64,000 nucleotides of DNA from Anaspis maculata (GCA_949128115.1 OX421965.1:59204012-59268011), one strand, 5' to 3'. Counted from the first letter of the stretch, positions 32,325-46,000 are shown. Notes: generated by a model from the sequence alone, not told the origin. A program made the numbers and translations.

Positions 32325-33610
32325 ACTGTGGGTAGATCTCGTCCAAATATGACGAAAACCTATATACCATTGCAAAGTTCGGCCTAATGACAAAGAGACA
32401 GTCCTCCAAAGTTCTCTTTTTTCGGATTTCAAAAATTTGTAGCTCAAAAACGTTTAAACAAATTTAGCTTTAATTTAGCATAAACTGGTTTGTCATAATT
32501 ATCTCTCAACCTGCCAAATTTGGAAGAAATCCAATCAGTGGCGTAGAAGTTATGAGGGGTCACCTTAAGTCAACGTTTCTTCCGATGTTTCTGCCGATTT
32601 ATTGACCCTCATAACTCCTACGACACCACAGGTTGGATTCTTTTCAAAGGACCCCGCACGTTTTCTATGAAAAAGTGGTTTCGGTGAATTTGGCTCAATT
32701 TTTTATATGTTGTAGATCTTGATTCAAGAAATATATTCCTGAAAAATTGGACCCCTCCTATGAACAGTTTTCCCCCTACACCCCTAATAAGGCCAAAATT
32801 AGGAATAACCTCAATTTTTTTGAAATTCATGAAACTGGTTTTAATCGAACTCGTGATCATGGAAAAAATAATTAAAAAAATCCAAGTTGTGAATTGGGGT
32901 AGTTATCAAGTAGGTTGGGGGTCGAAATTGAGAAAATAAATTAAAATTCCGAATTTTTTTATTGTTATAAAATCTGAACAGAATAATAAGCGAGAAATAA
33001 TTTTGAAAAATCTAAATCAATCAATTTGGGGTTATTCTGAAGGGGGCTGAGGGTCAAAATCAAGGAAACAGAGTAACATTCCGAAACTTGCGATTCCCAT
33101 TATTGGGAAAATAATTCAAAAAAATCTAAACCAATGAGTTCTGGTGTTATTGAGGAAGTAGAGGGTCAAAATCAAGACAACAATGAAATTCTGAACCTTA
33201 CAGTTCATCTATCTAGAAATTGATCTGGGTGAATGACAAAATGATAATGAAAACAATCTGCACAAGGATTGAGTTCTTCATTTCTCGACCATCCGTTTTC
33301 CCACCCACCATAATTTCTGCCTACAGCCATGTCCTAGTCCAAATAAGAATTTGTCTCAAGCATTTTAAAATTCATGAAACTGGCTCAAATTAAGTTGAAG
33401 AATAAAAAATATAATTTATGAATTGGAGTAATTATCGAGGGGGCGGGGGTCAAAATCGAATGAAGGAATTAGCATTCTAGGAAAAGGGTAATGGAGAAGT
33501 AACTTGAAAGAATCTGAATCAATAAATTGAGATGGTTACCTACTGAGGGGACAGTGCATGGTCAAAATCTAGAAAAAGGAAGAAATTCCGAAACTTTAAA
33601 TTCATATATA

Positions 33611-34145
33611 GGGTCTTTCAATAAGAGTGATAGAACTTCAAATTGGAATTAAATAAATTATGTCAGGGTTAACGATATCTAATTGACTCATGTGGAAGAA
33701 CAGTTTCTAACATTATGTGTGGAAAATAACATCTAGTAAATGGCCTCTTCGACTTTGTCTAACGGCGTGCAGACGGGAAGTCCAATTTGTGATAATTTTC
33801 TGGCAGATATCGGGCTATATTTCAGTAATAACACGCACAATATTGTCCCTCAGGGCTTTAATGGTTCTAGGCATGTTCTTGTATACCAGGGACTTTACAT
33901 ACCCCCACAGAAAAAAGTCCAGGGGCGTAATATCGCAAGATCTCGCTGGCCAATTGAAATCGCCGTTCCGCGAAATTGTTCTTCCTTGGAAGTTTTTGGC
34001 CAACAAGTCCCTAGGTTTCTCCTGCTGTGTGGCACGTCGCCCTGTCTTGTTGGAAGATGATGAATTTGTAAGATATACTGAGTATTTATGTCAAAAAATG
34101 ACAGTAAAATATTGTCAAAGTTCTATCACTCTTATTGAAAGACCC
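33611..34145 (-). mobile_element. Tc1/mariner-superfamily remnant, 535 bp
   Basis: The ends gggtctttcaataagagtga and tcactcttattgaaagaccc are perfect inverted repeats. The interior encodes the C-terminal part of a transposase on the minus strand. The first catalytic part is deleted. Confidence 0.9.
33815..34062 (-). pseudogene. Mariner-type transposase C-terminal fragment
   Basis: The frame starts with FQQDRATCHTA, which contains the second catalytic Asp context of IS630/Tc1/mariner transposases. A frameshift and stop follow. Then comes WPARSCDITPLDFFLWGYV, holding the third acidic position, and IKALRDNIVRVITEI to a stop at 33815. The N-terminal helix-turn-helix and first Asp are missing. 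Confidence 0.88.
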
Positions 34146-34990
34146 TTTGGAACTAAAAATACAGATGTGAAAAATTGAGCCTTACTTTCAATATCGATCT
34201 ATTTTTGGAATCCCATTGAATCAACCAATGACCAAAAGTAGGATTTATGCTCGGATTTATGTTTATTTAAAAAAAGATAGTCCAGTGGGTATCATAATGG
34301 TTATACCCAGGTACCTGGGTAAGGGGTGAGGATGATCGAGAAACGATGAGCTTAGTCCTTATTCACATTGGTTGTATTATCATTTTGTCATTCGCCCAGA
34401 TCTTCCTAGATACACTGGAAGTTCCAGAACTCCACTCTTTTCTCAATTTCGACCTTCTACCCCCTCAATAACACCCGAATTCATTGGTTTAGATTTTTTT
34501 GAGCAATTTCTCCATTGCTCGTAAAATCATATATTATGGGAACCGCAAATTCCGGAATTTCAGTGAGTTTTCTTGATTTCGACCCCCAGCCCCCTGTAGA
34601 ATAACCTTCAATTCATTGATTTAGATTTTCCAAAACTATTTCTTAATTATTATTGTGTTCAGATTTTATAAGAATGAGAAAATTCGGAATTTTAATTTAT
34701 TTTCTCAATTTCGACCCTCAACTCCTTTGATAACTACCCCAATTCACAACTTGGATTTTTAAAATCATTTTTCCCATGATCACGAATTCGATTAGAACCA
34801 GTTTCATGAATTTCAAAAAAATTGAGATTATTCCTGATTTTGGCCTTATTAGGGGTGTAGGGGAAAAACTGTTCATAGGAGGGGTCCAATTTTTCAGGAA
34901 TATATTTCTTGAATCAAGATCTACAACATATAAAAAATTGAGCCAAATTCACCGAAACCACTTTTTCATAGAAAACGTGCGGGGTCCTTT

Positions 34991-35345
34991 GGCAGGTTGA
35001 TAAATAATTATGACAAACCAGCTTTAGATGGATTGAAGGTAAATTTGTCGAAACGTTCCTGAGTTGCAAATTTTTGAAATCCGAAAAAAGTGAACTTTGG
35101 AAGGCTGTATCTTCGTCATTAGGCCGAACTTTGCAAAATGGTATACAGGTTTTCGTCATATCTTGACGAGATCTACCCACAGTTAAATTTTTTGCTATCA
35201 TTTCTGAAACACCCTGTATAAGTGATTGAATAATTCGCGATTTGAAAAATCTACACGCCTTCTGGCGGCTGAAATGGCGAAGCTAGTTTGTAAGTTTTTA
35301 CGTCATTTCTGTACTGTCGTTTCTGTCAGATAACCAAAGACAATC
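34991..35345. repeat. Right arm of E7 and duplicated flank
   Basis: 34991-35216 is the E7 right arm. 35217-35345 duplicates 30871-31000 with a few differences; similarity ends sharply after ccaaagacaat. Confidence 0.85.
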
Positions 35346-36139
35346 CACGTTTACCATCACGTACATCACTTCAGCGCATACATGAGAACGCATACCTGCA
35401 GAGCGCGGTAATTTCAATTTTGACGCACGAAGTGTCACTGTCAATGGCAACTGTCAATCAATAATCGAAATGTAAACAAACAACAAACATAACCTCCTAA
35501 CCATTCAACATTTAATATTGTTCAGAATGAAATGTTACGACGTGCCGTATGACAGAAAGACACAAAAAAGATTCAGGTGATACGAAACAAGAGCGTTATT
35601 TGGTTAGATCTGTCGAAACGTCAAATCGACGTCAAGCGCTGTCAGCTGAAATTTGCGTGACGTTACACACGCACACCGTATTACAGTGTTGTCAACTTGT
35701 TGTCGTGATATAGATATGGCAACGTCCTACTTTCACAGGTATGCGCAGAAACCTTTCGGGAAACGTAGATTGCACGAATAGGCTATTGGACATTATATAA
35801 ATCGCATTTCAGTATGAACCCAAGCAATAAATTAGGGCCAAATTAGGTTTAATCTACCTCAGTAAACGTACAGTGAATGCAAATGTGTGTGTCATTTGCG
35901 CCACAGTGAGCTTTTAATAAAAAGGGACTGTATGTGGTGAAACGTGAAATATGAGGTAGACAGATGTTGACATGCATATTATTGACATTAACCCATTGAC
36001 GTCAAAAAATCATCCAGCAACAATAAACATTAAACAGTGATCGAAAATTGTAACTCCAAGCAAATAAAGCGTTTAGGGGTAAGTAAAGTATCTATATCTA
36101 CCAAAATCAAAATTTACAAAAGTTTGTTATCAGACTATA
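35346..36139. other. Intergenic, possible unassigned first exon at 35527
   Basis: A run like an insect 5' leader (aacaaacataacctcctaac) precedes an ATG at 35527. That gives MKCYDVPYDRKTQKRF before a gtgata donor at 35577. No matching second exon was found, so no gene is called. Confidence 0.3.
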
Positions 36140-36289
36140 AGGGCTAGATTTCAAGTCGGAGATCCGCCCGCGCAAGTGTAGCGCAAGTTCGGTCACTATG
36201 GCAACATAACACAATCCGACGCGATGATTGGCTTATCGATGGCGTAAATGAGTGACGTAAGTTGCGTCGCTAACTTGAAATTCAGCCCT
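36140..36289. mobile_element. MITE, 150 bp, TIR agggctgaatttcaagt
   Basis: The left agggctagatttcaagt and the right acttgaaattcagccct are inverted, with one mismatch. Confidence 0.8.
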
Positions 36290-36696
36290 CCCTAACACAG
36301 TAAAGTAAGGTTAATGTTACTTACCTCCTCAAAAGGTTTGTGCGTGGAAAGTAGATTTTGTCTGACAGCCAGGTTGGACAGAGACTGTTGGAACAGAGTA
36401 CACAGGTGGGATAGGGGAAGTCACTCGTTGCTGTTGTCTTCTTGCATTATGACAATAATGCCGTGACCTAGGCTAACCTTCCACCACGTCATCACTAATT
36501 GGCGTAGGTTAAAAAATCCAAAAAATTTCCAGACTAATTCCTCGATTAATTCAAACTAAAATCATGAAATTGAAGGTATGTAATGATTTTATGTATTTAC
36601 GGCCCTATAGGGTCTTTCACAAAAATCGGAAAATCAAAAACGCCCAACTAGCAACTAGCAGAATAGAAACACATGAAGCGTATAAAATTTTAATCT
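36290..36696. other. Intergenic, isolated strong splice donor on the minus strand
   Basis: At 36325 the minus strand reads ccttttgaggag followed by gtaagt, a consensus donor. The preceding frame (QSLSNLAVRQNLLSTHKPFEE in two parts) is short and follows a stop. No partner exon was seen. Confidence 0.3.
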
Positions 36697-36702
36697 TTTA
36701 TT
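36697..36702 (-). promoter_or_regulatory. Polyadenylation signal candidate of the NRF-6-like gene
   Basis: The minus strand reads aataaa about 390 nt beyond the stop at 37094. Other hexamers are possible. Confidence 0.4.
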
Positions 36703-36832
36703 TGTTCAACAAAAACAAACTTAACAATAAAAAACTAGGGCAAAAATGATTTCTCATCCAAAGCTCAACTTTTTTGTAACTTGTCACATTTTAAAACAAT
36801 GCTCTTTACTTTAATCTTATATGTATTCGCAA

Positions 36833-36884
36833 GAAAATAAAAAATAATAAAATAAAATAAAATAAAATAATAAAAATAAAATAA
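36833..36884. repeat. (aaaat)n microsatellite
   Basis: A run of aaaat/aataa units lies downstream of the NRF-6-like stop codon. Confidence 0.85.
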
Positions 36885-37093
36885 CAATTCATTCTCCTTT
36901 GTCCGTGAATCCTTTGTTCGTAAATCCTTCGTTCAATCGATTATTCAGAGTTATGTTGTTCGAATAACTATTATCGTTTTCTACAGAAACTCCTGTAAAA
37001 ACGCCTTTGATTTCACTAGTTTTTCTTTCGTTATTGTTTTCGTTTTTGCTAATATCTGAAAAAGTCCAAATATATACTTCCACATTTTTTGTG

Positions 37094-40000
37094 TTACTTA
37101 TAAGGTGAGCACATACGATTTTTTTGTAAAGCAAACAAGATGTTTGATACAGGAATTTCAAAAGCCAGAGACCAAACCGCAGCAGCGAATATTGTAAAAG
37201 CAAAATCGCCCCAGAATTGATGGAACTAAAAAAAAAATGAAGTTTTAGAATTCATGTGTATCTCCGTTTGTTATGGGAAGGGTATACTGCGCCAGCATAT
37301 ACCTAACTAGTAAAATTCGCGATTTAAATTAATTTTTCCCGCCACAAAATGGCTGCCAAATGCGGACCAAAATGAGTAGTGACAACCGCGAACTGCCAAT
37401 GACATCAAAAAGACATAACAATGGCAACATTGGCAACCAATCATTGTCAACACAAGCCGCTCTTGGCAGCCATGTTGTGGCGGGAAAAATTAATTTAAAT
37501 CGCGAAAAAGCGAATGAACTTTCTTTAGAAATCCTGAATTGGTAGCCTGACCTGACATGCAGTCACATGGAGCCTGACAGTTTATGACGTTTACGTAGGT
37601 TTGCATCTTGGTTTTATTAACTTTATTACATACGCATATCCACCGTCTTCTTAATCCTGCAATTTTGCTTTAAAAGTTAAGCTCGCGTCGTGTTTATTTT
37701 ATTGTGAAGTATAATCAACCAGGAATATCACTAGTGCTTGGATTTTCTCGATAATTTTGGTCTAGCGATCGCGAGTGCTGGTTGTAGCGATACATATGCC
37801 TTCCTCCAACGGAGTTCTACAGAGTCGGGCATTTATCTAGAGACAACCAGCTCGAGGGAAACGCTTGGCCAAAATTATCTGGGAAAATCTCGAGCACGTC
37901 GTATGTAACGTAACATAATAATTTTCTAAGTGTTTGTTGATAAGTTTTTTAGCATGTCGCCATTGTTGCCTTTAAAAAGTCAAATTCCCTACAGTCGCTT
38001 TCTAGCCCTTTCCTTCCGACATAGAATTTTCTTCAAAGCTCGAATATAAACCTAACACTATACAGGGTGCTTCGGTGACCTTGCATAATACTTTGGGAGG
38101 TGATTCTTCTCAAGAAAAAAAGTCGAAAAGTGAGAGTAACATTTTTCCCTGAAATGCTTCCTAAGGGAGTTACAGCCTCTCAAAGGTACGAAGTTAAACA
38201 AAAATTTCAATTATTTGCTGAAAAGCCATCCAATGTAGGAACTTCAAATTTGGTATAGAGAAGTTTCTCAACAGTGCAAATGTACATGCAAAGTTGTAAA
38301 TAAATCTAATCAGTGGCAGCGAAATTAGAGGGAATTGGGACTATGTTGAGAATTATTCATGACACGTCCGTGTTTTTGAGGCCTCGCCAGACGTAGTGGC
38401 GGAGGCTATTTGTGGCCGCTTTTTTTTTCGTGATTTTTTTTTCTCGTTCCTTGTTTCCCAACAAAATTCACCTGAATCTTTCGTATCTTTTGAACGGTTC
38501 AATATATCCAGTTAATTTTTTCGCTAATCGAATCTCAACTATTGCAGGTTGATACCGACGACGTTTAAAGATGATCGGTCAAATATAAACAATCTTTAAC
38601 AACAATAAAGAATGCACAACTCGTGAAACTCATTTTTTACTTTTAGTTTGGAACGATGCATCCTACGGAAAAAATGCAAAAGGAATAAAAGACCTGGATT
38701 GAACGAGTCTATCGAAAACATAAAATTTTGAGCTTCTACCTTCAGCTCTTGAGCAAATGATTGAAAACTTTGTTGCACTTTGTACCTACCTTTGAGGAGC
38801 TGTAACTCCTTCAGGAGCACTTGGGGAAAAAAGTTTACTCTTACTTTTCGACTTATTTTTTTGAGAGGAATCACTTCCCGAAGTATTATGCAAGGTCACT
38901 GAAACACCCTGTATAAGAAGAAAAAAATTGAACCAAATTAGAGAAAAATAGGTGGATAAACTCGTGAATAAACCTGAGTTTAGGTCAGTATTATGGAATT
39001 TTTGTGTTTTTTCCACAATTGAATATTTGCATTCAGAATAAAAAACTGGATCGATTGCATTGGAATACTTTCATACCTATACCTACATGGTGTCGTATGA
39101 ACAATTTTTTTTGACACCCTGTGTATTATAGGTTGTAAAAAAATTACCAGTTTCCAATTTTGAAATTTACGGGAAAAATTGCCCAAGCCAAGTTTTTCCC
39201 CAAATTATCCAAATTCCAAATTATTATGTTTTCCATGTTTATTTATTATTTATTTATAACCGACATACCGTATGTTGATTGCTATTAAAAAAAGGAGTTC
39301 TCTGTTGCGCTGCAAAGAAGATGAGGACCAGGACGTGCAGCAAGTACATGTTGTAAACGAGTCGGATTAGCACTACAAAAATCCCATGTGAAAGAAATGA
39401 GTTTATCATCCCTCCATGTCCAGTTATGCACAGCAGGATTATTGTACATAGAGCTACGGCCCATGCTGGTTTAGAAAGTGCATTGAAAGTAGCTGAAGAA
39501 ACGACGCCCAGGTCGTATTGCACGAAGAACATGTGGCTCAAAATTATGATCACCATGGCAGAAACCGAGAGCGTCCAAAGACCCAAAACGGCATACTGAA
39601 AACATTTTTATTAAAAAAGTGTTTTCTTGCTTTTTTCACTTCATTTCGATCAATCAGATTGCGGTTCCAAGGCGTTTCATTAGAGAATGAAAAGTTGGAC
39701 TACAGAGTTGTTTGGACAGTATTGTTTCTTTCTTCTTATAAGAGCTTCCACCAATCGGCAGATAATCCAGTTTATAGGTACAATTTCAAGTTTCTTGCAG
39801 TTTCTTTCTGGAAAGGAAGAGACTATGCTTTGAGAAACTGTAAATTGTACCTATAACTGGTAACCTGTTCACTGGTGGGAGCCTTGAATGGGTTAGGGAT
39901 AATATTTCATGTTTTCATATTGATGTTATTGTTTTCATGTTCATGCTATTTCATCATCTCGGTTCTATCCGCCTTATATGCAAAAGTTAGTAAAGGAAGA

Positions 40001-43000
40001 ACCAATTGAAGCAGGTAGGTATAGTGCACCTCTATTAAAAATCAGGGGGCGAATTTTTGACCCTTCCCAAAGTTATGAACTTTTTGCAGTTGCTATGATG
40101 CAATCCAGTCAAACGAAGCATTAACATATAAATAGTAAAATATAGGTACCTGCCTCGGTACCTGCAAACGAGCCTACATAATATTCTACTTTGTTAGGGC
40201 CAAAAATCAACTCCCAAAATGAATTCAGATAAAGTAAGAGAAAATGAAAATAGCTTCCCGAAAGAAAAATCTTACCTGCGAAAGTCGAATTGCTTTAAAA
40301 TTCTTAATTTTGAATATGATATAACCACATATTCCTCCAATGAAGAATGCACTGAACCTCAGATGTGTTGGTATGTAAAGTGATTCGAAAACGTCTGAAG
40401 TTTCGCTGAAAATTACAAAATAATTAGGTCGAAGTATACTTACCTACTTACCTACAAATTAAATAAATTCACGTTACGTGTAAAAAGTCAAAGTTCAACT
40501 TACTCAAAGAATACAGAGCCGAAGTTTTTCCTTATTGTGATTTCAAAAATGTAAGCAGAAGATAAAAGTGAAAGGAAGATCATGGAGAAAATGGTGTATT
40601 TTGGAAACTTGATCATAGGAATCATAAACAGTGGCGCCAAAAGGTGGAGTTGAGTGTCCACGGCCAAGTACCAAGTCTGACTGACGCACTATAGGTACAA
40701 TCAGCATGAATCAGTAAAAAGTCTTTGAATAGTAACTCAAAAAATCACTCAGTAGAACGGGTTGAAATAAGGTAAACCTACTTTACCTCAAAGTTGGGAT
40801 TGACGTAGTTCTGGACGTAAAGCAAAGTCGACCACCAATATATTTCGCAAGGCCTTTGAAAATATTCGTGTATTATGGGCCAGAATGGACCTCGTCCTAG
40901 GTGTTGAATCAAAGTGGTGTATAATAAAACAACCATTGCTAAAGATGGTGTCAGCCTACAAAAATCAAAAAATGATAAAAGCTTATTTGAGGAACTGTTA
41001 GGTATCTAGCACGGAGCCGAATTTTTTGAAGTGATGCTCGAATCAGACCACTAGTCCAGTAATTTGAGACTATTTTCATGACAAAGTTGGAACTAATCAG
41101 GAACTCGATGAAAAAATATAACAATGTAGAGAATGAAAAACTGAATAGGAAAAAACAAAGTTACATTTCCAACCGGTCCGGCCGACGCCACGTTCCGATG
41201 ATTAATTGCCCCCAACTCTGGCAGCCCTTTGCGGCTAAACCAAAGAGAACGAATATAAGATCTCGTGGACTTTTTGATGCGTCATTCAAATCCTTCACAG
41301 GTTTGCTAGAAAAAGTGCAAAAAAATGTTTACGTTTAGTTCAGCATTCATTGAGAAAGATCGAAGCGAAAATTTCCATTTCTTCAGTTTTTCCATTATTT
41401 TCTCATGTTTCTTATACAGTGTCTCATCTCGTACAATAGTTCAACTCCATTAGTTACTGTCACTGTCCATATTGTCCATCTGAAGAGTAAGTTTTCCCTT
41501 GGGAAGTCGGTTTTCACTTTTTACATTCTATTTCTTCACGGCATCACGGTTTTTCGCATCATTTTCTCAGTGGCCGGCAAAAACCTAATAGCCTTGGCGA
41601 AGACCCACCAACCAGTAAGGACGATGTCCCCTTATCGTCCACACTCCAACTCACTCCAAGGAAATTAACAATACCTCGCGTATTCTCGAAAATTTTCACT
41701 TTCGCGTATATGACGCCTCGGGGTGGTGACAAATATGTCACATTGAAAATAGCACATGTAAACAACTAACTGCCAACAAGTCGTCAACGTGCCATTCATA
41801 CCAACACAACACATTTTTCCCATAGCTTGCTATAATTCAGAAAACCGTGAAATTGATTATACCTACCTTCCTAACTTATATTGCCGTTCTCTCCTCACTA
41901 CAGGAGAGAGACCGCGACGCAAGTTTTTCCATCTTTTCATTTTTTTTTTATTAGCGCATTTTCCATCTTGATGAAAATCGCTATTGCAACCGCTTTGTCC
42001 GTCCGTCCGTCCGTCCGTCCGTCCGTCCGTCCGTCCGTCCGTCCGTCCGTCCGTTCCTCGAACTCCTCCCAAACTAGACGACCTAGCTTTCTAATTTTTT
42101 CGCTGTTGCATAGCTGCCACTCCCAAAGGAGGGCTAGGCTATATTGGATGTCTATATTGCGCCGCCAACATAGAGAAAACCGCCCCCGATAAACTTGAAA
42201 TAACATAATATTGCACTTTCCACCAGACCTGATGCTCTGGTGTTCTCATTTTTTGAATAATACATAGTTGCCACTTATAAACGTAAGCCAAGAAACATTC
42301 CGCCTTCAATATGCGCCGCCGACATGAAAAAACTGCTAAAAACCGCCCCCAATCACTTTAAAATGAAAAACATAAACGCGAAGACATAGCGATCTGATTC
42401 TTTCGGTATATAAATAGCTGACTGAAAATGGGAAAGGATAGGCTACTTTTGATATGGCGCCGCCTCCAGCTTCCGCCCCCAAAAGAAAAAAAGTGCAACT
42501 TTCAACAATTTTCACTGATTCAGCTGATAATGTTACCTCGAACATTTAGAAACTCTTGACTCAACTTGTGCAAGAATTTCTTTGCCAAACTCCGCCGCTC
42601 CCACACGCCGCCCCCAAAGTGAGAAATAAATGTAAAACATGAACCTGAAGACATAGCGATCTAATTCTTTCACTATATTGATAGCTGGCTGAAATTGGAG
42701 AAAGATAGGCCACTTTTAATTAGTCGCCGCCTCCAGCTTCCGCCTCCAAACGAAAAAAATGCAACTTCCACAATTTTCACTGATTGTCATATTTCCCTTA
42801 CATTTAGAAATCAGAAACTCCCAACTCAAACTGTGCAACAGTTACTTTGCCGAATGCTGCCGCCCCCACACGCTGCCCTCAAAGTGAGAGATGAATGAAA
42901 AACATAAACCCGAAAACATAACGATCTAATTCTTTCGCTATATGGATAGCTAACGTAAAATGGGAAAGAATAGGCTACTTTTGATATTGCGCCGCCTCCA

Positions 43001-46000
43001 ACTTCCACCCCCAAAAGAAAAAAAGTGCAACTTTCAATAATTTCCACTGATTTACATTTCAATGCTACCTCAAACATTTAGAAACTCCCAACTCAAACTG
43101 TGGGAGAATTTCTTTGCCAAACTCTGCCGCTCCCACAAGCCGCCCCCAAAGTAAGAGATAAATGTAAAACATAACCCTGAAAACATAGCGATCTAATTGT
43201 TCCGCTATATAGATAGCTGACTAAAAATGGGAAGAGATAGGCCACTTTTGATTAGTCGCCGCCTCCAGCTCCCGCCCCCAAACAAAAAAATGCAACTTTC
43301 ACAATTTTCACTGATTGTCATATTTCCTTAAACATTTAGAAACTCCTAACTCAAACTGTGCAACAGTTACTTTGCCGAATACTGCCACCCTCCCCCACGC
43401 TGCCCTCAAAGTAAGAGATAAATGGAAAACATAAACCCGAAGACATAGCGATCTAATTCTTTCGCTATATGGATAGCCGACTAAAAATGGGAAAGAATAG
43501 ACTACTGTTCATTGGTCGCCGCTCCCAGCTCCCGCCCTCAAACAAAAAAAATATTGATGAGTGAAAGAATTTTCATTCAAATCTATTTAATTGGCAATTC
43601 TGATAAGAAAATATCACAATGAGTTTCGAATGAAGAAAGTGGGCAAGGAATGGTGCTCCTCCTTCAACCAAATTTCTCAACGTTCACAATATGCTTCTTT
43701 GAGAAAATGCGCTACTGAGACTCACGCACGTGAAGGCATACTCACTTGTTTTACCATGCATGGTTGCTGGGACGGTGGGAGATCTAACTCTGGTTTTGCT
43801 CATTCAGTTTTTTATTTTCATTTTTCATCTCTACCTTGCCATATTTTTTTCGAGTATCAATTAGTTAAAAGTTAAATCCTCAGTTTACTGGACTGCACTG
43901 TATTTGGCTATTTACGCCATCCATCCTACACCTAACGTTGCGCCTCCAACTTACTTTCAAGCACGTCGGTCAATCTTAACTTTACGCCGGGTGTATCTCT
44001 GACTTGGAATTGATCGAGCCATCAGAACATATGGGTGTTAAGGACGGCATTCCCTAGTGTTTTTTCTTCAAACGTGAGTTTCATGAGAATCACTGGAGTA
44101 AGAGACTCAAAAAAAAGGAGAGTAATCTAAAATCTAGAATGAAAATTAATAAGTACTAAAAAATTTCAAAATCCGAAAAACTCAAAAAAAAATTCAAAAT
44201 TTTTATATTTTTTTCAAAAAAAGTCCCTCAGTCTCTTGCTAGCCTAGATTTGAATAGCTCATTTTTTTATTACATTTTTAGCTGCTCAGATTTGGCAGAA
44301 ACTCACGCCACAATAATCTATCTGTTTCTCTTTCGCTCTGCAGCTAATCCGCAGTCTGTTTCAGCCATTTTTTATGCTAGGAAATGCCGTCCTTTCAATG
44401 TCAATAGTAGGTGCTTACCTCAAGATTCTATGTAAAATAAACTTTGCATACAAAAACGGCTGTCCCTTTTTATTATGTTTCAAAAACGAATTAACTGCTA
44501 GCAGACCACTCACTACGAAAAATGAGTCTACAGCCATCGGTGCCGCCAAGAAAAATGCATTGGATGTCGTATCTTTCCACTGTGAACAAACAAATATATT
44601 TTCAGTATTTTGTCCCTAAAATATCATTTTGCGGACTGGTTTTTGCCTTGGTTTTTGCAGTTTTGCTGTACCTACTTAGGCAAGTGCAAGTACTAGCAGT
44701 TTAATCCTACATAAATTGTGAGAATAAAATTACCTCAACTAAATCAAAAGTATTTGTTGTTGGTAGGAAGAAATTAAACATCAAGCGGTGACCGAGGATC
44801 ACCCACATTGCGCTAATAACTCTTATTCCATTCAAACACCTGAAATTATCTTCGGAAGTTTTTGTTGACATCAATTTGATCATGTTTGTATAAGCAGAAA
44901 AGGCTATGGCCATTGACGAACTTTTTTCTAAAACAAATTTATCGAAAATTTACCAAACTTCTAAGTATGTTTCCAATAATTACTTTTGCGTTGCTTTTGG
45001 ACCACAAAAAAGTCGTACAAAGTGCTAAGTACAATAACGATGGCAAATCCTGTGAAAATTGTGCTGCAATAAATCGAAAAAATTTTCATCAGTTTTTCGT
45101 CATAAAAAAGCACAAGTCACTCAAACCATTGGTATACCCGAGCGTGACCTATGACGTCACCACTCACATTCGATGCACCGGTGATATAAACGAGACAATG
45201 AATTTATGGCCCAAAAGTTGAAGTGCAATCAATATTCAATATTCTCGGATCAGGCGCGTGCTGGCCCGCCGGGCAGCCGGGCATTTCCCGGTAGGCCCCC
45301 AGCCGTCGTAGGGCCTCAAGGGGCCCTTTCTTTTTTATATATTTTTCAACTTTCCAAAAATTGGATAAATTTTTTTGAAGCATGAAATTGACTATTGGGT
45401 AAATTATTTTCAGACTTTTTAGATCATAAGGATGTTTCGAACCAGTAATCAGATCGCCGTCGTGACCTAGAATACTGAAATATCTGGATTTTTTAAATTT
45501 TGCCTAATTATATCGCTTTAATTTTTTTTTCTCTTCATTAGACAATTTTGGAACAAAATGCTCGCGAACGTGCTATGCCAAAGGTTTTTGCTGCATGCCA
45601 TTTGCTTGTGTTGTGGTAGTGTAGTTGTAATTGAAAACAAAGAAATGAGAAAAAGGTCAGCTGCTTTCTACACGACGATTCGCAGGATGCAGAATCGTGT
45701 TCCCTGGTATTCCTTTGCGAGTGAGATTCCTGACTGAGATTTTGATTAGTGAAATTATGATGTGACAACTTGAGTTTCAAACGGGATGACAATTAACAAC
45801 GGTAAGAAATGAGCGATTACCTGACTGATACAGTGTTTTTTTTTGGGACGTGTCTGAGTAGATTCGATTTGCGAAATAATGTTGAATAAAAAAAATTAAG
45901 AGAATGAAAATAGCGAGGAAAATAGGGAAAACTAGCAGGTACCTATTTGTAATTCGCTCTCAGTATTATTATTAGCATTATTATCATCATCCAAAAAAAA

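Larger units (their letters stand above)
32646..34990. mobile_element. Long foldback, TIR ggaccccgcacgttttctat
   Basis: The ends (ggaccccgcacg/cgtgcggggtcc) and long arms match, for example cccctcctatgaacagtttt against aaaactgttcataggagggg. By comparison with E6 it split E7 at the central aaattt. Its own middle contains the mariner remnant. Confidence 0.88.
32323..35216. mobile_element. CAGGGTG-type foldback E7, left-truncated and interrupted
   Basis: It is homologous to E6 but lacks the left about 50 bp. The right end is cctgaaacaccctg-like at 35216. The centre is split by the 32649-34987 element. Confidence 0.82.

Noticed and set aside
33717..34178. 153-codon plus-strand ORF
   Set aside because: Antisense to the mariner-type transposase fragment, whose motifs are on the minus strand.
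42001..42053. CRISPR-like regular repeats
   Set aside because: A simple (gtcc)n microsatellite without spacers, in a eukaryotic intron.
45538..45792. 84-codon minus-strand ORF inside the hAT-like element
   Set aside because: No transposase motif (no BED finger, no dimerisation block) could be recognised.
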